The position numbers and the translations under genes are program-made. From assembly GCA_021234155.1 (NCBI GenBank), contig JAJEKV010000005.1, positions 20,134,089-20,198,088 of the forward strand: 64,000 bases of DNA, written 5' to 3'. Under the pieces are notes generated by a model. It was not told the DNA's origin. It ran no database searches and was given only the letters and a program-made list of their open reading frames with translations. Shown in pieces: positions 54,334-64,000 of the stretch. Each line of letters opens with the position of its first letter. Position 1 is the first letter of the stretch. Source of the DNA: Isoetes taiwanensis. Lineage: Eukaryota; Streptophyta; Lycopodiopsida; Isoetales; Isoetaceae.

Positions 54334-57300
54334 TTACAGCCCTTGATGCGTATCCGATCTTTCCAGAAGCAGCCTATACATTTTATCACCACGTTCTAGA
54401 ACATGATTCTCCCAATCTGTTGTAACACCAAATGGATTAGCATTCAGCCACTCTGAAGCATCAGCAGAACATGGATTGTTGTGTTCTTTACTAGGTTTGA
54501 CCTTCCCACCACAATAACGTTGAAACTCGTCTCTCATATGTGTAGCTACTGTTTCTATATCTGACTGCAAAAATATCTGTTCAAGAAGAAACTATTTTTT
54601 TCAGAAATCTCAAGAAGAGAAATGCAAACATTTGAGTGGCAATGACTGTATGTATCAAGCTCAGAAAAAGTAGGGTCACCTTGCCACCCACAGGAAGAAG
54701 ATCTACAATTGCTTCAACTAAAGGCCTCTGCACCATTCTCCATCTATCGTTTGGCCTGTTGAAATCAGGATTTGGACACTGCATGAACAGCATACGATTA
54801 CAATTTGCGAAAAATATAACAGTTATGGCACTCATAAACTACTATTCTCAACCTGAATAGCTATTACTGCAATTAGGCCAGGATATCCAGCTACAACCTG
54901 TCGCAAAGCAGTAGTGGCATTTGCAACCATGAAGTGTCTGTAAAAGGACAGTCAACTTTTCAGCAGGTGCATACACTAAAACTTCAACATCAGGTACTTA
55001 CACATTAGTCAATCCATGATAGAGAGTGGAGTGCGTACAACGTTCTACAAGCTGCAATCATGACTTTATGAGATCTACTGGCCAGTGGTTTAAAGTAGTA
55101 TAGGTCGAAAGTATTTAAACCTTGGCATTCATCTCCAATCCTAGAAAATTCTGATGTTTTCTTTTCTTTGCCATGTCTAAAATGAAGAGGCCGTTCCCTG
55201 TGGTATTGCCAATGTGGCCAAAATTTAGTTTCCAATCATACAATATGCAACTATAAAGTTCTGGAAACTACCGCTTCCAATGTCAATGATCAAAGGAAGA
55301 TGTGAATCATTGAAAATACTGTTCCAATCTGGTTGACAGGGAGATGCCTGAAAATGGCCCATAAGATTAGATTTAGGCTCAAACTCATGATAGAACAAGG
55401 CGAATGCTCTTTTATACTAAGTGCTTGCTCTTTGTCATGAAGTTTCAGGAAAAGGGCAATTTCCAAAGAAATGAAGCAAACAGATTTCAAGTCTTTCTGT
55501 GGAAAGAGAGAATCATGCAGGATACTTACAGGGTCCAAAGCCACAATACCATGCAGAATATTGCCCTTGAGGTATTCAAACAGAGCAGACGTACTTTTAA
55601 ATGTCCGATTTATGTCCTTGCAAAAGTTTAGCATTTCAAGGGCTGCACAAGCTTCGTTGCCACTCACAACAGTAAAACAACCAGATTTTCCAATGCTGCT
55701 TAAAAATTTTGCTACCACAATTGTGCCTGGCGAAATGGCATTGCCCTTAAACATTCCACAACTTCCAGTCCAAAATGCTGCCTGTTCCAGCACAGCAGGT
55801 TAATTCAACTTGATGCTTAAAGGATGAACTCACTGTGAACATGTTACTACCTTGCTCTTCTTCATAATACCCAACATAACTCCTAGTGATTGTGGCCCAA
55901 TATCAACAGCTTCCCAACCTGCAAATGCAAGCACCACATCAGAATCATAAGCATTCCCCAGCTGTTTTATCTGCATGCCGTTTCTATAATAATGGACAAT
56001 TATTATTTCAATCAATACTTTTCACTTAAAGGATTGATTATGAATGCCTTAAGATAATACAGTATAAAGAGAATTACAGCTCTAATGTGTAATAAACTTT
56101 CTAAACATTGTATTGAGAAACATGGTATGACTAAAATGTAGCTAATTATTTATTGTATAGAAACAACTCAATTGAGCCGTCGCCATTAATGAAGAAGAAG
56201 TACCGTCAGGAATTTCTTGCGTGTTGAAGGTCTTATTTTGATTCTCAGTGTCCTGTTTCCTGCACGACAGATCAACTGGAAGCACAAGTTCTGTATTATA
56301 AACCTTCGCTGTGCACAATAAATCTTGTGCTTCTTTCATCAAATCCTGGCTAACAACTAGATTGGGAACTTGCATGCCAGTTGAAGCAAGTAGAGCCAAT
56401 GCCACAGTCCCCACAAGTATGATTGTGTCACACTTCTTTATTAAGGCTCTGATAATATCTATCTTCTTGGATAGATCTCCACCACCTACCTGTATTTAGA
56501 TGTTTTAGCATATGTGCTGCATAGAGAATAAGACTACCAAGATAGACTAATTCACCTATATCTAAAAAGATGCCAGCAATTCAGAAAGTTAGTCATTTTA
56601 ACAGCAAGATGCACACATCTTGTGGAAGGATTCATGAACGTGCAATTGCAGTAAATGGTCGTGGAGATTCGTGGAGCATTCTTTTCACAATTGAGATATC
56701 ATGTTCAAGCTGCAGTCCTGCAAATCGTCCACAGGCAAATCGCGCAGCTCCAACAGTTGAAGCAAGCATCCTATGTGATGTAGAGAAATCGTCATTCACC
56801 AGATAATCAATGCCCTCAACTAAGCTCCTTGCAAATCCAATATCGTTGCTTATTTCTCTTCTTTGTAAACTCAGATTTTGCAGAAGAATAACTTGTTTAT
56901 TCTTAAGATTCTTAATGAGGTTTTGTACTTCTTCTCCTATAACTCCATTTGCCACCTCAACTCTTTGCTGAAGATGACGGGAGATATGATCTGATAGCTA
57001 AGAAAAAGACATCATGTCAGAGTCGAATCTCCAAGGTTTAAACATAAAAATTCATATATATATCATTCATAACCTGCAACGTCTCTTGCTGTTATGACCT
57101 TTGGCAAAGAGTTCTTCCAGGTCCAGTGACTGGCAATGACAACCTTAGCTCCAAGCTGCAGAAGGTATTCTATGGTGGAAAGTGAAGTAGAACTGTTGTC
57201 AAACCATAACCCATACGATGAACATGTAACATGGAATCTGCACCGGACCATTACAACTTTGCCATGAAGATCTTCGGCTGGGAATGTGCTTAACATCTGG

Positions 57301-57700
57301 TGATTGAAGATATCCTCATTTGAAGACAACTTCTGAAAATTGTCAAATGAATATTGTAAGAGAATTAAATGGCAAAAAGACAGAGTTAATAAGAAGAGAA
57401 GTAACCTTATTCCATTCAGTAACATTCTCTGCAGACTTCCATTTATGATGCTGCTCGGGAGAAGGAGAATGCATCACTTGCATGCCAGCTTCTGTTCCAC
57501 AGAAGAATTTTAGATTAAAACTGCCCGTTCAAGAGGAAGAAAACGATTGGCATACCTGAATTAGCTCGGAATAAGTGCCTTTCAACAAGCACTGGTCGTT
57601 TACATTGAGCAACTGAGTACATGTGACCCAACGGGTGGAGAGGCACAAGCGTGCTCACCATATCTGAAGCAGAACTAATCCATGAGATGGAAATAAGCAT
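54334..57700 (-). CDS. Fusion of phosphoglycerate-kinase-like domain and TrmB-type tRNA (guanine-N7) methyltransferase, 13 exons
   Basis: Minus-strand exons: 57700-57556, 57491-57406, 57332-57074, 56990-56640, 56485-56204, 55918-55851, 55781-55530, 55347-55272, 55197-55121, 55051-55002, 54937-54853, 54778-54680, 54576-54334. All phases agree, giving 690 residues without a stop. Residues about 80-480 follow phosphoglycerate kinase (GKVVMVRCRFHV, VNDDFSTSHRMLASTVGAAR, EIPDGWEAVDIGP, WTGSCGMFKG), but the GGGxS-type nucleotide loops and key Lys/Arg are lost. Residues 480-690 are TrmB: LIIDIGSGNGLFILDMA (SAM site), FLGLE, CPNPDFNRPNDRWRMVQ, FLQSDIETVA, NPFGVTTDWENHVLERGD. TrmB methylates G46 in tRNA. 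The start ATG at 57,700 could be preceded by another exon; the N-terminus may be a plastid transit peptide. Confidence 0.85.
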
Positions 57701-58677
57701 TAAGAACCCGTAATCACCAACATAAATTTAATAAAAGAAAATGAGGCAAGCGTGAGATGGAGCCTATACTTTGACTGCAAGTAAGATGAATGCTCTTAGC
57801 AAGACTTGTGAACACGAGACCCCAAGTGTGTCTCTATGTGATTACTAAACCCTGGGGTGATAAAAATTGGATGCCTTTTCCATATTTTTCCCCTTAGTAA
57901 TTGGGTGTGAGTGTAGTGTGGCATTAGGAGGGGTTCGCGAAATTTAAGTTTTCCATTTGCCTCAATGCCCAGCTTAAGGACATCATTATATTCGCTAATT
58001 GCCCTCCCAAAGTGTCATATCAGGAATATGCAGATGTGCCTCATGGTATCAATGCCCATCTTGGGTATCCCAGCATGGACAGATGTTGCGTATTCTGAAT
58101 ATCAACATCCAAATCATATGCTTGTTTAACCGACATTAAACTATTACATTAACCTCCCAAATCCTTGTGGATGAATGTTTGGTGTGGGGACTGCCTTTGA
58201 AATGAAAAATTTGGGATGGTTAGTTATGCATAGGCCTTTGTGTTGAGCTGCATGCAATTGGTATCCCCTTGGAGATGGGCATTTACTTAGTTGCTAGAAT
58301 TACGAGCACCCAACACCAGCTTTGTTAGGCTTTCTTCCCATGTACTCAGAAGCGCGTTTCATTTCATATCCTCAAGGAAATTCTCATTTATTATATTTGG
58401 AAGTAGCGATGCTCATCTTGTCCTAAACCGTCATACTATATAGGTGCAGTAAATGCAAGCTAAGGTGATGAATGTATTGATGATGAAATCTATCAATTAA
58501 GAAGCCATTACCATGGAAGTCTGGATATTATTACGAACAAAGATCAGTAAGCAAATAACAATCAAACATCTCAACATAGAAACATAAAGTAATTATCAAG
58601 CCAGCCCTTTAGCCCAAAGCTCACCACCCAACCGGGCTACCTGAGCAAGAGAATATCTAGAGAAAGAACTAATTTGG

Positions 58678-58796
58678 GGAATAGAATAGAATAGAATAGA
58701 ATAGAATAGAATAGAATAGAATAGAATAGAATAGAATAGAATAGAATAGAATATAATAGAATAGAATAAAATACAATACAATACAATACAATACAA
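58678..58796. repeat. Pentanucleotide microsatellite (ATAGA)n
   Basis: About 18 AATAG/ATAGA units followed by AATAC/ACAAT-type variants, about 119 bp. Confidence 0.95.
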
Positions 58797-60060
58797 TGGG
58801 TTTTATCGTTCGTTGAGACCAATCGGTCCTCTATAGAAAAAGGAAGAGGCAAATCTCAAGAAGACAATAGAAAATCTCTCTAGCAATAAACCAAAGTTCA
58901 TGGATATACTAGTTATGGTGCCCGGCGTTGCCGGGCTTTACTAACAATTTGAAGAGGCAAGGATAATATAGAGCAACTCTTTAAGCTTCATTGGCCGTGA
59001 AAGTCTCCGATGTTGTACTATAGATATACGATGCTACATTGTGTACTTTTACTAAATTGAAGCAACATTAGTTATAGCTGAAGCTGTGTATGCTCCTCTT
59101 CATTTCGGTAGGAGGTAGTGACATTTAGAACTTGATTGTGTAGGTCTTGATGGTTGTGGAGAAATTGAGCACGCCAAAAGTAGATATGTTATCTCACAAT
59201 TTTGAACATGTCCCATTGTGAAGTTTGAGTGGTCTAATATGCGGTTATAGTGGTTTGCAAAAGTATATCTTATATGTCTGCAATGGCAACTATGTCTACA
59301 ATGGCAATTGTTATTGAATTGGGAGTAGGATTAAGGAACAACGAAGATAAAAACTATATCTTACCTTAATGGGATATCCTAGCAGGCAAAACATGGAGAA
59401 TGATAATTTCAAAGGGCACAAACCAACCTAAAGAGACCCAAACACAAAATGTTTATAATGTATGTGAATGAGCTATTAAAAGGCTTTCTTAAGGCAAGAT
59501 GTCTCCTTGAAGTTTCAAAAAGAAAATGTTTGGTCTCTTTCTTGAATTTTCCACCCTTGGAACTTTAGATAGACAAACTTGTAATTAATTGTGGATCTAC
59601 AATGTTGTCAAGATCCTATACCAAAAGTTGACAAATGCAACCTCTTTGTTTGTGGGATATATAAACATAGGAATGTGGAACATGTGGGGTACAAAGAAGG
59701 AATTTTACAAATAAAACATAAGGCTTGTTATTTGAAAGGTCAATTGCAACAAACAAAAAGTGCAATGTTACAAAGGAACCATATAATTCATCTTCATGCC
59801 TAAACAGCAGCATTTAGTATTGGGTGGCCAACCGACTACTTTATGAAGACCTAAATCCACGTGTGCCCTAACATCATCTATGGCTCAACATATATATAAA
59901 ACAATTTGCTAATAAGTACTTAAAGATTGATGACCTCCAAGGAACTTAAAGGGGGGGAATGGTGGAGGGGCTTTCCTAGGGGTCTTTGATGTGCTAACTA
60001 TGGTGATATTAAAATACCATCTACCTATTTATCTATCTATCCAATATTGTATACAGCCAA

Positions 60061-60225
60061 TATAAGCCCCCTCATGAAATGCCAAGTGGTTGTCAACATG
60101 CTGAACTCCCCATGGTATAAGCCCCCTCATGAAATGCCAAGTGGTTGTCAACATGCCGAAGTCCCCATGGTCCAACGATGACCTCAAAAATTGTCAAGTA
60201 GTTGTTGACATGACATAATGTCACA
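60061..60225. repeat. 55-bp tandem repeat, two good copies and one diverged
   Basis: TATAAGCCCCCTCATGAAAT starts copies at 60,061 and 60,116; a weaker third (ending GTAGTTGTTGACATGACAT) runs to about 60,225. Confidence 0.85.
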
Positions 60226-60583
60226 CATGTTATAATGGATGCAACTATAAGCCTTGGAACTTGTTATAGATTACATAGTTTGTTAAGCTCTCTTCAGAAT
60301 TGGACGCTTCAGCTAAGAATTGGTGCTATGAATAGTTGTTGGAAGCAGGAGCAATTCCCAGCTCAAAATAGAGAGTTGTTCCCTATTTTTGATGAGAAAT
60401 GGATGGACTTGCACTTCGCTATACCTAAGCTGGCAATAACATTGTCTTTAATCTAGGAGGTCTAGACATCAACATGGAGTAGATCCTACAATTTACATTA
60501 ATGGCATAAATTAAAACTTAGAAGGGCCTTATATCAGTTGCACAAAATTGGGCATTGCAGAAATGTTGCAGAAACATTACGGT

Positions 60584-62830
60584 TCAGTTGCGGAGGATGA
60601 AAGCTGACCTTCCTTGCTCTGTTTTCTCAATTGCAGAGGATTCAAATTTTTCTTCTTGCTGTTCCCCATGGCCCACAAGATTCACATTCATGAAGTATAC
60701 ATGCTTGCTAGAATAGATTTCAAGAAGAGCAGCTCTGAATGTTTCACTATATTCACTCTTGAGAATATCTTCCACTTTATACTCTTTTGGCTCCTTCTCT
60801 TCATCCATGCACTGTTTCAAGAATTCATACACAATGACTGCAGATTGTTCACTCAGCTCCAAAATTTCATCTGATACATCAGTGCAAGCATTTAAGAAAT
60901 CCCGTTATCAAATTTGCAGCCCCTTTGCTTAGATCTGATAAAGAGACATTATCTTCTTCTGCAACCCTAGACCTCTGCTGGGCTTCCAATAGCTCATGTA
61001 TAATGCTGGGAACTTGTTCACTAATCTCAGAACCTCTTTGTGTTTGAATGCTCTGACGACGGATCATTTCAGAACAAACTGATGAGGTTGTGTCTTGTTC
61101 CATATCAAAATCTTGTTTTGACTTTTCCTTTTCTCTTTCCATGTTTGTTAGCAATTCCTGAAAAGTCAAGTCCACAGTTAAGACGGCTTCTAGTTATTGA
61201 CAGCACAAATGATCTACTCACATCCAAGTCTGCATCTGTCCATGTGGTACAACCCACAGAGCGTGCTTCTTCCATGTTGCCATGATAGATTGCTGCTAGC
61301 AATTCCTCTTGCTTCAACTCATGTCTGCAGTCATATACCCTATATCAAAGATGTAACCTAGCCCTAGTAAAACGTACAACATCGTAGACAAAGTTCTTAC
61401 CTCTAGTAACCATTAGAACCAGTTGATGATAGGACCATATGTGAAAGGGATTGAATTGTTAGGACATGATCCAAGCTTCAGCTTATCTGCAGGAATAAGA
61501 CATTTTGCCATCGCACTTTGTAGAGACGATTATGTAATAAGACGTCACAATTAATTAAACATGTAGTTTAGTGCCTTATCATATGTGATGGCATTGTCTC
61601 AAAGGATATGAGATGATTAGATCAAGAATCTCTACACAATCTTTACTATGGAGCCAACTATGGATAAAAAAGGAGGGACTCACATGATTCTGTCATGGAA
61701 TGTCACTAAGAACATAAGCTGGTGCCTCCTTTATTTTGTACAACACCTATGTACCTGCAGCTGACAGTCTCAGCAAGCTGATGGCTCTAAATCTTTTGCA
61801 AGCATCAAAGAAAAACCCAACGGCAACGAAGCATAAAAGAAACGCCAAAGGAAGAAAGTGCAAATGATCAAATACAATATATACGAAACAAATCCAATGC
61901 ACAAAGACTAACATGCAGTGCACGGATGCACATTTAGAAAAAACTTTCTTCTATATGGTTAAGATCCTCACCACATGCTGTTGATAGAAAGTAGCATTGC
62001 TTTAAGGAATTCCTCATATATCGTCAATTCCTTAAATCACGTCAAACAATGATTAGAACCGAAAGCCAAAATCTTAGCAAGAACCTAAATTTGGCATACA
62101 AATCAAAACACGTAAAGATGCTGCTAAAATTAAGAACCATGCAAGCCCCAGAAGGAATTTCAATTGTGAAAGCCACACTTTGACACCCTATTAGGAGTAG
62201 AACATATTGAAATTCATCCCCTATGTCCTTCTCAGAGCCTCAAACTTAAGAAGCTGTAGCAGAGGGCAACCAAGGAACGGGCCAATCATTTAAGATAAGC
62301 ATATATTTGTGCAAATAAAGCATCAAATAGCACATTTTATATAGGGTCCTCCAGTTCAAAAGAAGAGAGAATGGGATGATTCTAAATACGGCACTTCACT
62401 CCAAAACAAAAACCTAGTCTGCACAAAGAAGGCAAGAACTCAGCACTTGAGCCAAACCTGATCCATCGTTTCCTGCAAAACCCTGCTCAGGTAATACATG
62501 ATTTAGAATGGTGAACAAATGCACCTTTGTTGTAATTATTCATGGCCTTGCCATGGGCGTCAAACAGGAACGGAAGTTTGGCGAATATTCAGTATCTCAC
62601 TGATAAGTTTCCAATTCGAAACAGAGTGGACATCCTTGTATGCAGCAGATAAGCAACCACAATACAGATTTAAATTCAAATTGAGTTTTGAAAATGGATA
62701 CTTAAATTCAAAAGCCAGATAAGAACCCACAACCCAAAATTTCTATATGCATCTGTAAAATCAGAAGAAATAAAGGAATGATTTTTTACCTGCAACTCTA
62801 CTTCGATGTTGTTAAGGTCGCCCATGAAAA
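60584..62830 (-). CDS. Probable spliced gene, helical/coiled-coil protein of unknown function
   Basis: Candidate exons on the minus strand: MGDLNNIEVELQ ending at a GTAAAA donor (about 62,830-62,792), ETMDQ (62,473-62,459), HELKQEELLAAIYHGNMEEA to ADLD with a GTGAGT donor (61,322-61,221), then ELLTNMEREKEKSKQDFDME to the end (61,158-60,584). The last part is acidic, helical and rich in Glu/Ser (SEMIRRQSIQTQRGSEISEQ, LSEQSAVIVYEFLKQCMDEE). One base is out of frame near 60,905, so either an intron is missed or the gene is broken. I do not recognise the family. Confidence 0.4.
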
Positions 62831-63094
62831 TGATCAGGCCAATAGCCAAATCTAAGAACGGAATCAATCTAGGTCACCATATATTCATGGGAGCAAAATG
62901 ATCAGACATGCATGCAAAATCTTTGTATGAACCTGAAAAAGAGCCATTAAAGAGCTGAAAATTGACGGAATAATATTCATAACCAAAGTTCTAGCAAGCA
63001 TTACCAAAAAAACACTACAATTAACGGCAGTGCATCAGAATCCAATCGGACTGGCAAAAACTCCTATTATCCTGTCCCGGGGTCCTCCACATGT

Positions 63095-63200
63095 ATTCCA
63101 TGCTGATTGGTCTTCCATGCCGAAATCATAGCTCAGATATTCCATGCCGATTGATCTTCCATGCCGAAATCATAGCTCAGATATTCCATGCCGTGCCTCC
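63095..63200. repeat. 44-bp tandem repeat
   Basis: ATTCCATGC(T/C)GATTG starts copies at 63,095 and 63,139, with a partial third at 63,183; CTTCCATGCCGAAATCATAG occurs in both full copies. Confidence 0.85.
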
Positions 63201-63699
63201 ATGCGGCAAAAAATTGCGGAATTTTTTTTTGAGTCGAGACCCCTATTTTTTTCTTCCTGATTTTTGGTTCACCTGAAAAGTTTGCCGGCGGAAAAAATAA
63301 ACCCAAACCTTACAGAAACGAACCAAGACAAAAATCCAAAAAGTTTTCGGAACCCCGGAAAAACCAAATTTAAACAATAGGATAGCAAAGATTCAGACTA
63401 AGATTGAAGGAAGAATTTGGGCTAAATCACAACAACTAAATGCAAGTGTGCTAGAATCATTATACACGGAGCTCTGATGTCAAGTGCCTCCAAGCTCGTT
63501 GAGGCCTCTCCTTAAATGCTTCACTCACATATACTATTCAAGAGCTTAACTTTTTTTCTTCACCTTTAAGTAAAGGTCCATAATTAGTAATAGATTTTAC
63601 CTATTTTTGCTAATAATTTGCTCTAAATATTGGTTGGGTATTTTCTCTCTTTCTCCTTCTCTTGCTCAGATAACCACTCCCCCGAGCACCACCATATCA

Positions 63700-64000
63700 A
63701 CTCCTTCATTTCTCATGATTGATCGTCCTTGACCAAGAAATTATATGGCAAATTAACATAACCAAGTCCATGGTTATAATCTGATTGTATCCACAAATAG
63801 AAATACACAACTGCAACCAATGTCTTTCTATAAATATAAGTATATCATCGAAGAAGATGATGACAAACTCGTCAAGGAACTCATGAAAAACGTCATTCAT
63901 GAGTCTCATGAACATGGCTGGAACATTAATCAATCCAAAAGGCATAACAATACTCATAGTAGCCATATCGAGCCATGAAGGTTGACTTATGAATGTCTTC
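63700..64000 (-). pseudogene. pol: Ty3/gypsy reverse transcriptase fragment at window edge
   Basis: Minus strand: [11 protein letters not shown] then [40 protein letters not shown], with FFDD in place of YVDD. This is the RT region missing from the chromovirus pol, but from another element. A frameshift lies near 63,965; the rest is beyond the window or lost. Confidence 0.9.

Larger units (their letters stand above)
57701..60583. other. Intergenic with microsatellite and tandem repeats
   Basis: No motif-bearing frame. Contains the ATAGA repeat at 58,678 and the 55-bp repeat at 60,061. Confidence 0.5.

Noticed and set aside
58596-58852. Tyr/Ser/Ile/Leu-rich frames at the ATAGA microsatellite
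   Set aside because: Pure microsatellite translation.

Overview
The window looks like nuclear DNA of a land plant. It carries introns with plant-type splice sites, plant-specific families (RLCK kinase, PPR proteins, HAK/KUP and PDR-type ABCG transporters, LRR receptor kinases), plant LINE and Ty3 elements and a tRNA-iMet primer site. The PPR style, the wide spacing of genes and an animal-like DNA transposon make me think of a fern or another seed-free plant, but that is inference. Only about four loci look like working or possibly working host genes; the rest is transposon and decayed gene fragments.

Layout. 1-4740: decayed L1-like LINE, minus strand. 4.8-9.6 kb: remnants of an FCP1-like gene, a PPR gene and the N-terminus of a transposon protein. 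11.1-13.0 kb: four-exon RLCK-type pseudokinase, minus strand, open throughout. 15.2-15.7 kb: possible exons of an unrecognised gene. 16,045-35,514: a 19.5-kb Ty3/gypsy chromovirus with LTRs, a perfect 5-bp target duplication (CCACG), primer site and polypurine tract. 35.6-54 kb: related LTRs, two truncated LINE copies in opposite orientation, and fragments of HAK/KUP, ABCG, PPR, lysyl-tRNA synthetase, adenylosuccinate lyase and LRR kinase genes. 54.3-57.7 kb: a 13-exon gene fusing a phosphoglycerate-kinase-like domain to a TrmB-type tRNA methyltransferase. 60.6-62.8 kb: a probable spliced gene of unknown function. 63.7 kb to the end: another gypsy RT fragment.

The centrepiece is the chromovirus. 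Between its 5' LTR and gag it carries two extra gene cassettes. Each has a pair of long conserved hairpins, a TATAAATA box and a long ORF, and each is followed by AATAAA. Cassette A encodes a histone H3-like protein. It starts MAHTKQTARK (the H3 tail), joins directly to YRPG, then has a charged linker of about 300 residues, and ends in a full H3 histone fold about half identical to canonical H3 by hand alignment. The same element encodes an integrase chromodomain, the type of module that usually reads H3 tails. Cassette B encodes an unrecognised protein of about 510 residues with an acidic stretch. A short exon in the LTR (MDAFRGGG...) ends in a splice donor whose phase matches an acceptor just before gag. 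So gag-pol may be made by splicing out both cassettes.

This copy is dead: RT has lost its YxDD region, the integrase Glu is changed and several stops are present. It is also split by a nested 7.0-kb DNA transposon (20,797-27,782) with GGG-starting inverted repeats and a 4-bp duplication (ACCT). That transposon carries a transposase-like gene plus RING-finger and FCP1-like genes. Removing it restores one reading frame for cassette B.
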